From the NCBI GenBank assembly GCA_963920575.1, contig OY986973.1:17532062-17596061 (forward strand): a DNA stretch of 64,000 bases, given 5' to 3'. This document shows positions 20,967 through 30,599 of the stretch, piece by piece. The notes beneath the pieces were generated by a model. The model saw nothing but the letters and a program-made list of their open reading frames with translations, was not told the origin of the DNA and did no database searches. Made by a program: the position numbers and the translations under genes. Numbering within the stretch: position 1 is the first letter of the stretch; each line of letters starts with the position of its first letter. Source of the stretch: Narthecium ossifragum (taxonomy: Eukaryota; Streptophyta; Magnoliopsida; Dioscoreales; Nartheciaceae).

Positions 20967-23398
20967 TGTGAGGACCTGTCCTTCTACCCCTGTGGCTCGT
21001 TGTAGACCGCAAGGGCAATTTGGTAAATTGCGCCTTGTTGGTTTGTTTCACACCCGCGTGTGCACACACTGGCCTTGTTTGTGTTAGTGTTTGTTAGAAT
21101 GGCTAGGTGAACCCGAGATCGGAAGATCTGAGCTTGGGCTTGTGTTTTAGCCCAAGTTTGCCTTTCTGGGCGAAGGAGATCGATCTGGATTGCTAATGAG
21201 ATCGATCTGGCCTTGCTAGCCAGGTCGATCTGACATGCTTTGGAGATCGATCGCTTAGTGCAGAAGGTTTTGGGGGCGGCTCGGGAGCGATCGATCGGAC
21301 TCGTGATCAATCAGTCAGTGATTTCTTTTGTCTTCCGCGATGACGGCAGCCGACCATCGTTTTCCCCTGTCAGGGGAGGGAGGACTTTCCCTCCCCTCCC
21401 CCAAGCTTTCCTCCAGCTTTCCTGGCTTTCCCCCGAGCTTTCCCTTCTTCTTCTTCACTCTCTTCTCTTCTCTTCTTCTTCTTTTCTTTCTCTTCTTCCC
21501 GCGGTGCTCTGTTTCTTCTCTTTTCCGTCGGCGACCTTGTTTTCTTCCGTTCTCCCTCCTCCGGCCACCGATTTTGGCGTTCCAAAGCTTGTTGGATTCG
21601 TGGAGACGAGAGGAACATTGCTGAGGTGGTTTGGAGTCGTGTTGGTGACTGGTTTGGGAGGGATCAACCGAGGAATGCGCTGTTGGGTGGGTTCTTCTAC
21701 CTACATGTGTTCTTAAGTGGGTTTCGCGTGATCCAGCCGTTGGATCTGTTGATCTTCTTGTTATTAGATGCATGTTGCCTAGTACAATAACTGATCTAAG
21801 TTTCATGTTAATCAGTTGAGATTTGAGTAGGTTTATTACATGATTAAGCTCGGATTCTCTGTTTTTCTGCTGTTCTTGAGAAACAGCCGGCTTGCGGCGC
21901 GTTTTTCGGCCGGCGAGTACCTGATCTTGGCTTTTTCTAAACATAAGAGTTGTAGATCACTTCGTTAGCTTTCCATTCCATCTTGTTTCGTATTTTTCCG
22001 ATTTGTCTACGATTTCTTATGAATTGTTTTCTGGAGGGCTGCGTTGCAGAAATTAATTAGAAAGTTAGTTTTGATTAGTGGTTTTCATTAGTATTTTCCC
22101 GTTAATCCAACCGTTGGATGATTCTGGATTTTGGATATGTTGATCCATACATGTAGCTCTACTGGTGGCTAAGTTGGATCTTGAATCCGACGTCTTTTGG
22201 ACGTCGGATCGACCAGATCAAATAGCTTCTAGTAGAGAACATTTGGTGTTTTTAAATATAATATTATATGTCGAATTATAATATTATATTTCTACTATTC
22301 ATGAGCGGTTTTCGGGGTTGCTTCCCGTTGCAGGAGTCTGCGGTCGACGGTCATGGTACCGTCGTAATGCCGGGACCCGCTGCGGATCGGCTGGCAGCGG
22401 TTGGTGGTACCGCTGCAGCGATACAGTAGACTTATATGATGTTTGCCATACTGTTGCATGCCTATCTCCTATTTGTGTATGTCATAGCATGCATTGTTGA
22501 TTGTGCATTAGTTGCATTGGTTAGGGCGTGGGTGATCCTTGGGTCGCCGTCCCGAGGCTGGAAGCTCGGACTTAGCCCTAGGACCGGGGTTGGGTAGTTT
22601 GGACCCGGTTTGAATTGTGGTGTCCAGTCGAATCTTATGATAGGCTTAGAGGACTGGTACACCTGATGTTTGATGATTGTAGAGGTCGTGTCAGCCTCAA
22701 GTCAGGTGTTGAGGATGCCACCGGTGACGGGTCTTATTCTTTGGGCAGTGTCCGTTCCTGCCAGTAGGGGCATCAGTGTGGGCCCATGGCGAGTTGGGTG
22801 ACCACAGCTGGAACCCTGCGACACTAGGCGTATCCAGGATGAGCCCAGTCCGTTGGGGTGACCATGGTTGGATATGCCTAGAGATCATCGGTGAATGGTA
22901 ATGGGACCATTGTAGCTCACTCGAGTCTGGCTTGAGGGCGACACTGTTGTGTTTCCCTCTTCCTTCTGTGTGGCGTAGTGTAGATCCCTACTGAGCTTAG
23001 TGCTCACACCTACCCGGGGCTGCGTTTTGCAGGTGCAGGTGTCAGTTCCTCTTCTGTGGCCCCTACCGGGCAGTTGGTCGGCGGTGCGGCGGCGCCTGGT
23101 GGACCTTGAGAGGTGGTGATCGTTTACTGCTTTTACCCTATGTTAGTTAGTCTCGTACGGGAGTAATGTTGTACTTTGAATCTTCCTCTCTCCGGGGTTT
23201 TGTATATCAACACTTGAGTTTTTAATCTGTGGTTCGAGGTTTTGCTAATCTTTAATATTGTTTTATTGAGGGTGTTTTGGTGAATTGCTAGAGAGACCAA
23301 TAGGTTAGGGGGAACCCTCGTCGTTCTTTTTCCGCGTTGGTTAGGTTCCGGTTCGCGTCGCCCGGCCCGGTTGGGCTTTCGCGGGTCGGGGCGCGACA
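20967..23398 (+). repeat. Chromovirus 3' LTR
   Basis: 2,432 bp, aligned with 13958-16400 over its full length. Confidence 0.95.
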
Positions 23399-23403
23399 CT
23401 AAT

Positions 23404-23598
23404 GGTGCTCCTTGCCTTCATACATGTATCCTCCTAGTCTCCATCTGTCATACCTTCTGGCTTCTTCCCCTCAAGGGCTCTGTAGGTGCCCTGTTGCACC
23501 AGGATATCTTTGACTCTTTCTTGCCATAGACCAAAGTTGGTCTTCCCGTCAAACTTCTCGACATCGAACCGTGAGATTGATGCCTTGCCTGCCATCAT
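23404..23598 (-). pseudogene. Copia gag, N-terminal part
   Basis: The start at 23598 gives MMAGKASISRFDVEKFDGKT then FGLWQERVKDILVQQG, the usual copia gag beginning. A TAG at 23434-23436 sits where Trp or a similar codon is usual. Beyond the chromovirus the same frame continues at 13952 (RLCLADDIMYNVINEKG). Confidence 0.88.
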
Positions 23599-23612
23599 GA
23601 ACGGTGTAACCT

Positions 23613-23627
23613 GGCTCTGATACCACT
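23613..23627 (-). other. Copia primer-binding site
   Basis: On the minus strand tggtatcagagcc follows the 5' LTR within two bases, complementary to initiator tRNA-Met. Confidence 0.88.
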
Positions 23628-24461
23628 TGTTGGGGAACTGGAGGTGAGTCGGATCACCCAGAACCCATTTCCGATGGCAAACACAAGACAAGAGAGAGGG
23701 CAAGCAAAGAGAAAGCACACACACAAAAACACACCAGGATTTACGTGGAAAACCACTCGGTAAAATACCGAGAGTAAAAACCACGGGCGGAGGAGAAGGG
23801 TTTCACTATGAATCAAAGGAGTACAAAGCTTTTCATCTAGAGGAGAACAAGACCTCTTCCTCTAGGGTTTTCGTTATCAAAGACCATAGTTAGGGTTACA
23901 AACCAACCCTATTTATATCCCCTAATTAATCCACACTCGGATTAATCTGGACCCTTAAATTTTTCCCGGATTCCGCAAAGGATCGATCTTCTTGGAGAGA
24001 AGGATCGATCCTTTCATTCCGTAGAATTGGTCGCCCCGACAAAGATCGATCCTCTAGAGCATGAGGATTGATCATCTAAAACATGCACTGTCATGGGAAA
24101 AATCACCTGAGAGGATCGATCCTTATAGGGCATAGGATCGATCCTTCAAACTGGGTTCTCTGTTATAGGAAAAATCACCTGAGAGGATCGATCCTTATAG
24201 GGCATAGGATCGATCCTTCAAACTGGGTTCTCTGTCATGGGAAAAATCACCTGAGAGGATCGATCCTTATAGGGAATAGGATCGATCCTTTCCAACCCAG
24301 CTTTCTGTCATAGGAAGAGGATCAATCCTTTCCAAGCAAAGGATCGATCCTTTGTATTCCTGCACCTTGTTTGTCTCCTTCTTCTCCTTCTTTCACCATA
24401 CCCAGTTGCTTCGATCAACTGGGTTTGTTTGTTAAGGCATCATGAGGAGAGAACCCCAACA
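23628..24461 (-). repeat. Copia 5' LTR
   Basis: 834 bp, 93 bp longer than its partner, mainly from an additional 72-bp repeat unit. Confidence 0.92.
24083..24290 (+). repeat. 72-bp tandem repeat in the copia LTR (three copies)
   Basis: Each unit carries gaaaaatcacctgagaggat, then cgatccttatagggcatagg and a second atcgatcc. The other LTR has two copies at about 9890-10000. Every unit contributes two GGATCGATCC palindromes. Confidence 0.85.
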
Positions 24462-25640
24462 CAAAGCTCTAACACTTTGATTCATAAATAAAAATGAGAA
24501 AATCAAATGTTTTAAGGGTCGGATGGACTATTAAAGCTGGGCGAGCAGGTATTATTGTAAATTATGTGCATATTTATTGAATTTCTTGTGTGTTTATCGA
24601 CATAGCTCGGTTTTTTTAGTATAACTTTCTCATATGATCTCTCCAGTTCAGATGATTTTAGATGGCTTGAGAAGAGGATTGATAGCGATACAACTTTGAA
24701 TGTTTAGAGGGTCGAATGGGCCCGTTAAAGCTAGGCGCGTGCATTTTTGCAAATTGAGCGTGTACTCATCAAAATTGGTGCGTGTTTATTGACTCGAGTA
24801 AGTTTTTTTAGCATGACTTTCTCATCCAAACTCCGTCGAGTTGATTTTTGATGCATTTGAAACAGGATTTGAAGGACTACAAGTTTGATTTACCTAAAAA
24901 TATCAAAATCAAATGTTTTAGGGGTCGAATGGCTCTTAAAGTAATGAGTTGAGTTGTTAGTAATGGGTTATTTGGAAACAATGGGGAATGAGTATCGAAA
25001 TACATGCATAAATGATGGTAGAGTGACGTGGTCGGTGAAAAGAAGTGGAAAAAAAAGAGTCGGGAGAGATGTCATGGTTGAGGGTGTTAAAATATGAGAT
25101 AATATCTTGTTTAGTGATGGGTTTGGTTGAAAAAAAAGAAGAAAACGATTGACGGGTGAAGAAGAGGATGCAGGAGAGGTATAAGTTAAGAGTTAATGGC
25201 CTAAGATGAGAGAAGATAATGGTGCAGCAATGGGTTTTGTGGGAAGAATCGAGAAGATGGTTGGGATGAAAAAGATGGGTTTTTTATTATTATTGTATAA
25301 AAGTAGATTTTTTCATATTATATTTAAGTGAGTTTTGAATTATAAAGTATTGATGTGTGAAGGGTGACTTGTAAAGTGGCAAGAGCATTTAAGTCTAATA
25401 AGGTAAAGAGCGGCCATAACAGGTAAGAAAATAACATTGGTTTAGCAGATGCAATGCATTGCATTGCTTTTGCAGATGCAATGCATTGCATTGCTTTTGC
25501 AGATGCAATGCATTGCATTGCTTTTGCAGATGCAATGCACTGCATTAACTTATGCAAACAATCAAACGTCTCCTTAAAGTGTCAAATGAGGTTAAGGGAG
25601 GTTCAAAATAGCTAAAACTTCATAAGCGGCCTGTTTCTTA
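24462..25640 (-). repeat. Outer foldback element, right arm
   Basis: Inverted partner of 6150-6503 plus 8463-9422. The first five bases CAAAG are the second copia target copy. The outer end near 25640 is approximate and no clear flanking duplication was found. Confidence 0.65.
25444..25551 (+). repeat. 27-bp tandem repeat, four copies
   Basis: The unit is gcagatgcaatgcattgca followed by ttgctttt. Three copies are near perfect and the fourth has changes. Each contains the 14-bp palindrome tgcaatgcattgca. It lies inside the right foldback arm with no counterpart in the left arm. Confidence 0.9.
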
Positions 25641-26031
25641 GCTTTTTTGTTTACTTTGAGTTCAAAAAATAAGAAGCATGTGTAAATTGAAAGTTGTTTC
25701 TTCCCATCTAATCAAGCATATGCCAAGCACAACCTATAACAACTTAATTGCAACCATAATATAATTTGATGTTTTGGCAAATATAAGGTGTCTAATTTTA
25801 GCTTTTACCTAAAATCCAATCTAAAACTCCGGTTTTGACAACTAGCTAATAGCTATTCTCGAAACTTGGCCCGAAATAACTGAAACAAGACTTGAAACCA
25901 CCGAAACGAATATAAGGTGTCTAATTTTAGCTTTTGGGTCTGGTTTTAACAGAGACCGAAAATGATATCCAAACCAAAACTTTGAAACTTGGTTAGAAGT
26001 CATCTCTATCTCTATCCTAAATCTATTTACG
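25641..26031. other. Spacer, nothing recognised
   Basis: AT-rich sequence between the foldback and the second copia element. A short direct repeat (tataaggtgtctaattttagc) occurs at about 25783 and 25910. Confidence 0.5.
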
Positions 26032-27073
26032 TGTTGTAAATATATGGTGTGAACACCATGGCAGCCAGGGACAAAACCAGGATTTCACTTGTGGGAGGGA
26101 ACCAAGTGGTTACAATATTTTTTCTATTGAATAAGATAAACACTGTAATTGTTTTACATAGAAAATGACAAATATAACATCATTGAGTGATATAAAAGGA
26201 CTAGGTGGTGGGCCCGTGCCACCTGACACGGCTAACTGTCCGCCCCCACTATCTCTATTATAACTTACGTCACATCAGCCACTATCCTTTTTTTTATTAT
26301 TTAATTATAATTTTATACCACGTGTATGCCATATCTGTATAAGTTTATGACTCAGATGATGAGTCATAAAAGTAACTAAACTTGAATCTTATAAGGTAAA
26401 TAATTATGTATATTTAAAACTAATCTCCTGGCTTATGATTATAAGGATGTATATTTAAAACTAACCTAGGGAATATGATAAAAATATACAAAGTTAACTT
26501 AGGAAAATATACATGTAAATAAACTAATAGGAGGTAAATAATTATAACCGTTTTTGCTCCTTATAAGATTGATATTATAAACTATGTTGAAATCTGGATG
26601 AAAGAGATTTTCCATATATCATATATTAAGTTACTAACGGGTGAAATGATTTGATTAAATGGATTTAAATATTGAGTAAAATACTAACGAATCATGGACT
26701 TACAATTACTAGTTTTTGGAAGGCCTGACATGGGACTAGTTTATTGGGTTCTAACGAAATAGAGGGCACAACCCACTGACTCATGGCCTTACCTGGTCCT
26801 TACATGGGTCCGTCCATGATGGCAACTATATACATGTAAAAGTAGATGACCACATGTGTCTTTTATACAACCACCGACAAGTCATCAATGAGGGTGGAAA
26901 ATTTTTACCCTCGTGATATGCAAGGCATTTGTCCTTACACATCGCCTCTATAAAAGGGGTCTCATCCTGGTGAATGAATACAAGTAAAAGAAAGCATACC
27001 TCATGCCTTTGCTCTCTTACTTCCCTATCTAATTCACTAGTGTTTGTCTTTTAAGTTTCAATCATTTATAACA
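26032..27073 (+). repeat. Second copia 5' LTR (with insertion)
   Basis: 1,042 bp against 468 bp for the 3' LTR. Most of the difference is an inserted block at about 26062-26818. The remaining sequence aligns with the 3' LTR, including agtagatgaccacatgtg and the tttataaca end. Confidence 0.85.
26062..26818. mobile_element. Unclassified insertion in the copia LTR
   Basis: This roughly 755-bp block is absent from the 3' LTR. Its ends (cagggacaaaaccagga and the complement of tgggtccgtccatg) are weakly inverted, resembling hAT-like non-autonomous elements, but a clear 8-bp duplication is not visible. Confidence 0.45.
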
Positions 27074-27090
27074 CGTTATCAGCACGAACC
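27074..27090 (+). other. Second copia primer-binding site
   Basis: cgttatcagcacgaacc follows the LTR directly. TATCAGCACGA is a known type of primer site in plant copia elements, different from the iMet site used by the other elements here. Confidence 0.65.
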
Positions 27091-27440
27091 TCTAATCCTG
27101 AGATTAGAATTGGGCCAATTGTGAGAGGGCTCCCATTTTCTGTTATGCTTTATCAGATCGAGGAGAGTTGTTAATTTAATCACTTCATATTATTGTATTT
27201 TGCTACTTATAATTATTGGTCTTGCTACAATATTATAGATTTAGCAAATACTATTAGAAAGTAGATTAGACATTCCCGAAGGGTGGCTACAAAGTATAAA
27301 ATCCCATAAGGATATTTATTAAATTGAGATCAAGATAAATGAGATATCTATGAAGGATTAAGGTGAAATAGAATATTCTCAAAGAATGAATATTAAATCT
27401 TACCCGAAAAGGTTTGATATGAAAATTCTTCGGAAATATT

Positions 27441-27942
27441 TGATGTATGACAAAACCCGGGCGACCCCGACAATCGGACGGGCGTAACTTTCGATCCGGG
27501 TGTCCGATCGGGGCGTGCGACCAGTCGAAATGACCGGGTCGACGAGCCCGTCATTTATCATCGGAGATCTTCGATCTCTCCATGACTGCTCATGAAATCG
27601 TCAAATTCCGTCTCCTTTTGGTCTAAATTTCAGTTTTAGTGAAAACTTTTCTTTTTAGGCAGTTTTATCGGTTTCTATTTTTGGCAACTTTTCTATTTTG
27701 AGTAGGATTTCTTTTAATTCCGGATTTTGGTATTTGGATTAGGATTTGATTGAGTCCATGTTTTAGTTGAGTTGGTCTTTCCTTAATCCTATAAAAGGAG
27801 GCCTTAGGGTTTGTGGAGTTGGGTTTTGGATGAATAAAAAAATAGGGTTTTTGGTTTCTTACTCTATAGAAATCTGGTTATCTCTCCCATAAAGAGTTTG
27901 GTTGTCTCTCCCATATAGAGGTCCACGTTTTACCCTGCGTCA
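27441..27942 (+). repeat. TR-GAG 5' LTR
   Basis: 502 bp, same length as its partner, differing at scattered sites. It contains a TATAAAAGG box at 27790-27798. Confidence 0.92.
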
Positions 27943-27945
27943 GAG

Positions 27946-27959
27946 TGGTATCAAGAGCT
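27946..27959 (+). other. TR-GAG primer-binding site
   Basis: tggtatcaagagct, an initiator tRNA-Met site with one additional A compared with tggtatcagagc. Confidence 0.75.
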
Positions 27960-27984
27960 ATACGAGTTCCTGGGAAGAGGAGCC

Positions 27985-28980
27985 ATGCCGCCTCGAACCA
28001 GAGCTAACCGTGCTCGACGGCCGCCTAGTGTATCTCCACCGCCGCCGCAGCCCAGAAGACGTGGCCGGCCTCCTATCAACGAGGGGCCTCCCCCGCGGGA
28101 ACAAGGGGTATTGCAGGCGACCATCGTTGATCTTCAACGACAGGTGGCTGCCCTCCACCTCCAGTTACAACATCAGAATCGGGATCGGACGCCATCGCTG
28201 GAAGAGGAAGAGGAGTTGTCTTCGGAGGAGTCCTCCTTTCAGAACATGTACGCCGACCCACCCCCTTTTCGACGCCATGACCAGCGGGATCATGCCATGG
28301 ATTACGGATTCAAGGTAGACATACCTGAGTTCGCGGGAGGGTTGCAACCAGAGATTTTCATGGACTGGCTTCATCAAGTGGAACGTATTTTTGAGTTTCG
28401 GGAGGTGCCCGACGACATCAAGGTGAAGTTGGTGTCTATCAAGTTGAAGGGACGAGCTTCAGCATGGTGGGAACAACTGAAGAGGGTTCGTGAGAAGCAG
28501 CAGAAGGGCAAGATCCGAAACTGGGAGAAGATGAAGAAGAAGTTGAAGGAGCACTTCCTTCTGTTCGGATATACCCAGTCCCTCTTCCAGAAGCTACACA
28601 CGCTTCGCCAAGGTACGCGATCTGTCGAAGAATATACTGAAGAATTCTATCAGTTGCTTGCCAGGAATGACCTGTCGAAGACCGAGGAGCAGACGGTCGC
28701 TAGATACCTCGGAGGGCTGCGGCTATCTCTCCAGGACGCGCTGAGTTTTCACGCATTGTGGACGGTGTCCGAGGCCTATCAGCGGGCGTTGACGGCAGAG
28801 AAACAGCAAGCGCGTGCGCCTGCCATGGAACGGAAGCCACAACCCCTTCCAGCGCCGCTGAACCCGACCCCGCCAGCGAAGCCACCGGGTCCACGGGTCG
28901 TTCCCCCCAAATCCGGCATCGGGATCCACCTTCAGGTGTTTCCGTTGTGGAGAAGTGGGCCACCGGGCGATGGACAGTAG
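27985..28980 (+). pseudogene. TR-GAG gag
   Basis: Starts MPPRTRANRARRP shortly after the primer site. The gypsy gag core follows: DIPEFAGGLQPEIFMDWLHQ, VPDDIKVKLVSIKLKGRASA with WWEQLK, then FQKLHTLRQGTRSVEEYTEE and ARYLGGLRLSLQDALS. The C-terminal zinc knuckle CFRCGEVGH is present in the +1 frame at about 28937, so a one-base shift truncates the ORF at 28980. The conserved core is fully open. Confidence 0.9.
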
Positions 28981-29647
28981 CCTACCTGCCAGTCGACCAG
29001 GAAAGGCTCTGCTCATTGAGGAAAAAGCGGAGGAGCGTGCGGACTAGTCTGAGCCCGTTTTCGATGACTATGGCGATGAAGGGGAGATGCTGTACGGCGA
29101 CGGCCCTGCAACCCTGGTTGTGCGAAAGAGCTTCCTGTCGCCCAAGGAGGAGGACGTCGACAACTGGATGCGGACCAAACTATTCCAAACAACGTGCACC
29201 ATCGGTGGGCGGGTCTGTAAGCTGATCGTGGACAGTGGAAGCTGTGAGAACGTCATCGCGGATGAAACAGTGACCAAGCTGCAACTGCCCACGGAGGTCC
29301 ATCCAGTTCCGTACAGATTATCGTGGCTCAAGCGGGGCAACGAGGTAAAAGTCGATAAACGCTGCCTGGTTTCCTTTTCCATTGGTTCCACCAATCAGGA
29401 TAGTGTATGGTGTGATGTGGTGACCATGGACGCTTGCCACCTCTTGCTGGGCCGGCCCTGGCAATATGATCGTTCTGTCGTCTACGATGGTTGGAAGAAC
29501 ACCTATACCTTGCAGGTCAACGAGAAGCGGGTGACTCTAGCGCCGAGACGGGAGGAGCTGCGGCCCAAGCCCAAGGAAGGCCCAACTCTGACTATGTTGT
29601 CATGGTCACACTCTCTGGATCCAGACTCGAGGACGAGTCCTTTCTAA
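28934..29647 (+). pseudogene. TR-GAG zinc knuckle and protease
   Basis: In this frame the knuckle RCFRCGEVGH is followed by a TAG at 29045, then a 186-codon open stretch with the aspartic protease motif LIVDSGSCENVI and the flap/terminal region CDVVTMDACHLLLGRPWQYD. This matches plant gypsy protease. It ends at 29647, just before the polypurine tract; no RT follows. Confidence 0.88.
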
Positions 29648-29658
29648 CCAGGGGAGGA

Positions 29659-30160
29659 TGATGCAGGACAAAACCCGGGTGACCCCGACCGTCGGACGGG
29701 CGTAACTTTCGATCCGGGTGTCCGATTGGGGTGTGCGACCAGTTGAAACGACCGGGTCGACGAGCCCGTCATTTATCATCGGAGATCTTTGATCTCTCCA
29801 TGACTGATGATGAAATCGTCAAATTCCGTCTCCTTTTGGTCTAAATTTCAGTTTTAGTGAAAACTTTCCTTTTTAGGCAGCTTTATCGGTTTCTATTTTT
29901 GGCAACTTTCTTATTTTGAGTAGGATTTCTTTTAATTCCGGATTTTGGTATTTGGATTAGGATTTGATTGAGTCCATGTTTTAGTTGAGTTGGTCTTTCC
30001 TTAATCCTATAAAAGGAGGCCTTAGGGTCTGTGGAGTTGGGTTTTGGATGAATAAAAAAATAGGGTTTTTGGTGTCTTCCTCTATAGAAATTTAGTTATC
30101 TCTCCCATAGAGAGTTTGGTTGTCTCTCCCATAAAGAGGTCCATGTTTTACCATGCGCCA
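29659..30160 (+). repeat. TR-GAG 3' LTR
   Basis: 502 bp, begins right after aggggagga. Confidence 0.92.
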
Positions 30161-30599
30161 ATATTGCTATCGATTAAGTATCCCTAAAGGATCACTATAG
30201 AATCCACCATCCTTATAAGGATTGAGAACAATCAATTCCCAGAAGGATTGATAGAAGGATAGCAATTCGCCTTTTACTTGAAAAGTAAAAATCAAGTGCC
30301 TTATGGTAAAAGGGACTAGTAAATTCATGGAGAGATATGAGAGCCAGAAGACTGTACTCTCTCAAAAGCTCATTCGTAATTACTAGCACTTGCGGTGCCT
30401 AAATAAAAGTTCTTTTATTGACTATCATCATTAGAATCGTTTTATTTTTTAAAATTTATATTATATAGTGCTTGAAGCACATAGAGGTTTGTACATGAAG
30501 TATAAATTATTATAATTCATGAAATACAAACTACTGTGCTGCCTAAAGCACATAGAGTGAAAGTTTTGTACTAGAAATACTAATACCTTTTTTTATTAG

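Larger units (their letters stand above)
13958..23398 (+). mobile_element. Chromovirus (Tekay/Del-like Ty3/gypsy) nested in the copia gag
   Basis: Two direct LTRs of about 2.4 kb begin tgtgaggacctgtcc and end ggggcgcgaca, and a CTAAT duplication flanks the whole. The interior order is primer site, gag remnant, zinc knuckle, protease remnant, RT, RNase H, integrase, chromodomain remnant, LTR. RT before integrase defines gypsy, and the PVRVLDRR..VLRGKTFPLVKVL tail marks a chromovirus, probably Tekay/Del. The LTRs differ by few substitutions and some short indels, so insertion is fairly recent, although internal stops and deletions make this copy defective. Confidence 0.95.
9423..24461 (-). mobile_element. 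Copia element (Tnt1/Tork-like), minus strand, interrupted by a chromovirus
   Basis: Both ends read tgttgggg..ccccaaca and are flanked by CAAAG at 9418-9422 and 24462-24466. Minus-strand order is 5' LTR (24461-23628), primer-binding site, gag start, nested gypsy (13958-23398), rest of gag, protease, integrase, RT, RNase H, polypurine tract, 3' LTR (10163-9423). That gag-PR-IN-RT-RH order defines Ty1/copia. Frameshifts separate most domains, so this copy is not autonomous. It is inserted in the middle of the outer foldback element. Confidence 0.93.
27441..30160 (+). mobile_element. Non-autonomous gypsy with gag and protease only (TR-GAG-like)
   Basis: Two 502-bp LTRs (27441-27942, 29659-30160) start tgatgYaKgacaaaaccc and end gcgYca. 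ATATT flanks at 27436-27440 and 30161-30165 confirm insertion. The interior of 1.7 kb has a primer site, gag, a zinc knuckle, a retroviral-type protease fold and a polypurine tract (aggggagga), but no RT, RNase H or integrase. Because both LTRs, the TSD, the PBS and the PPT are intact, the loss probably predates this insertion. It sits in the 5' leader of the second copia element. Confidence 0.92.
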
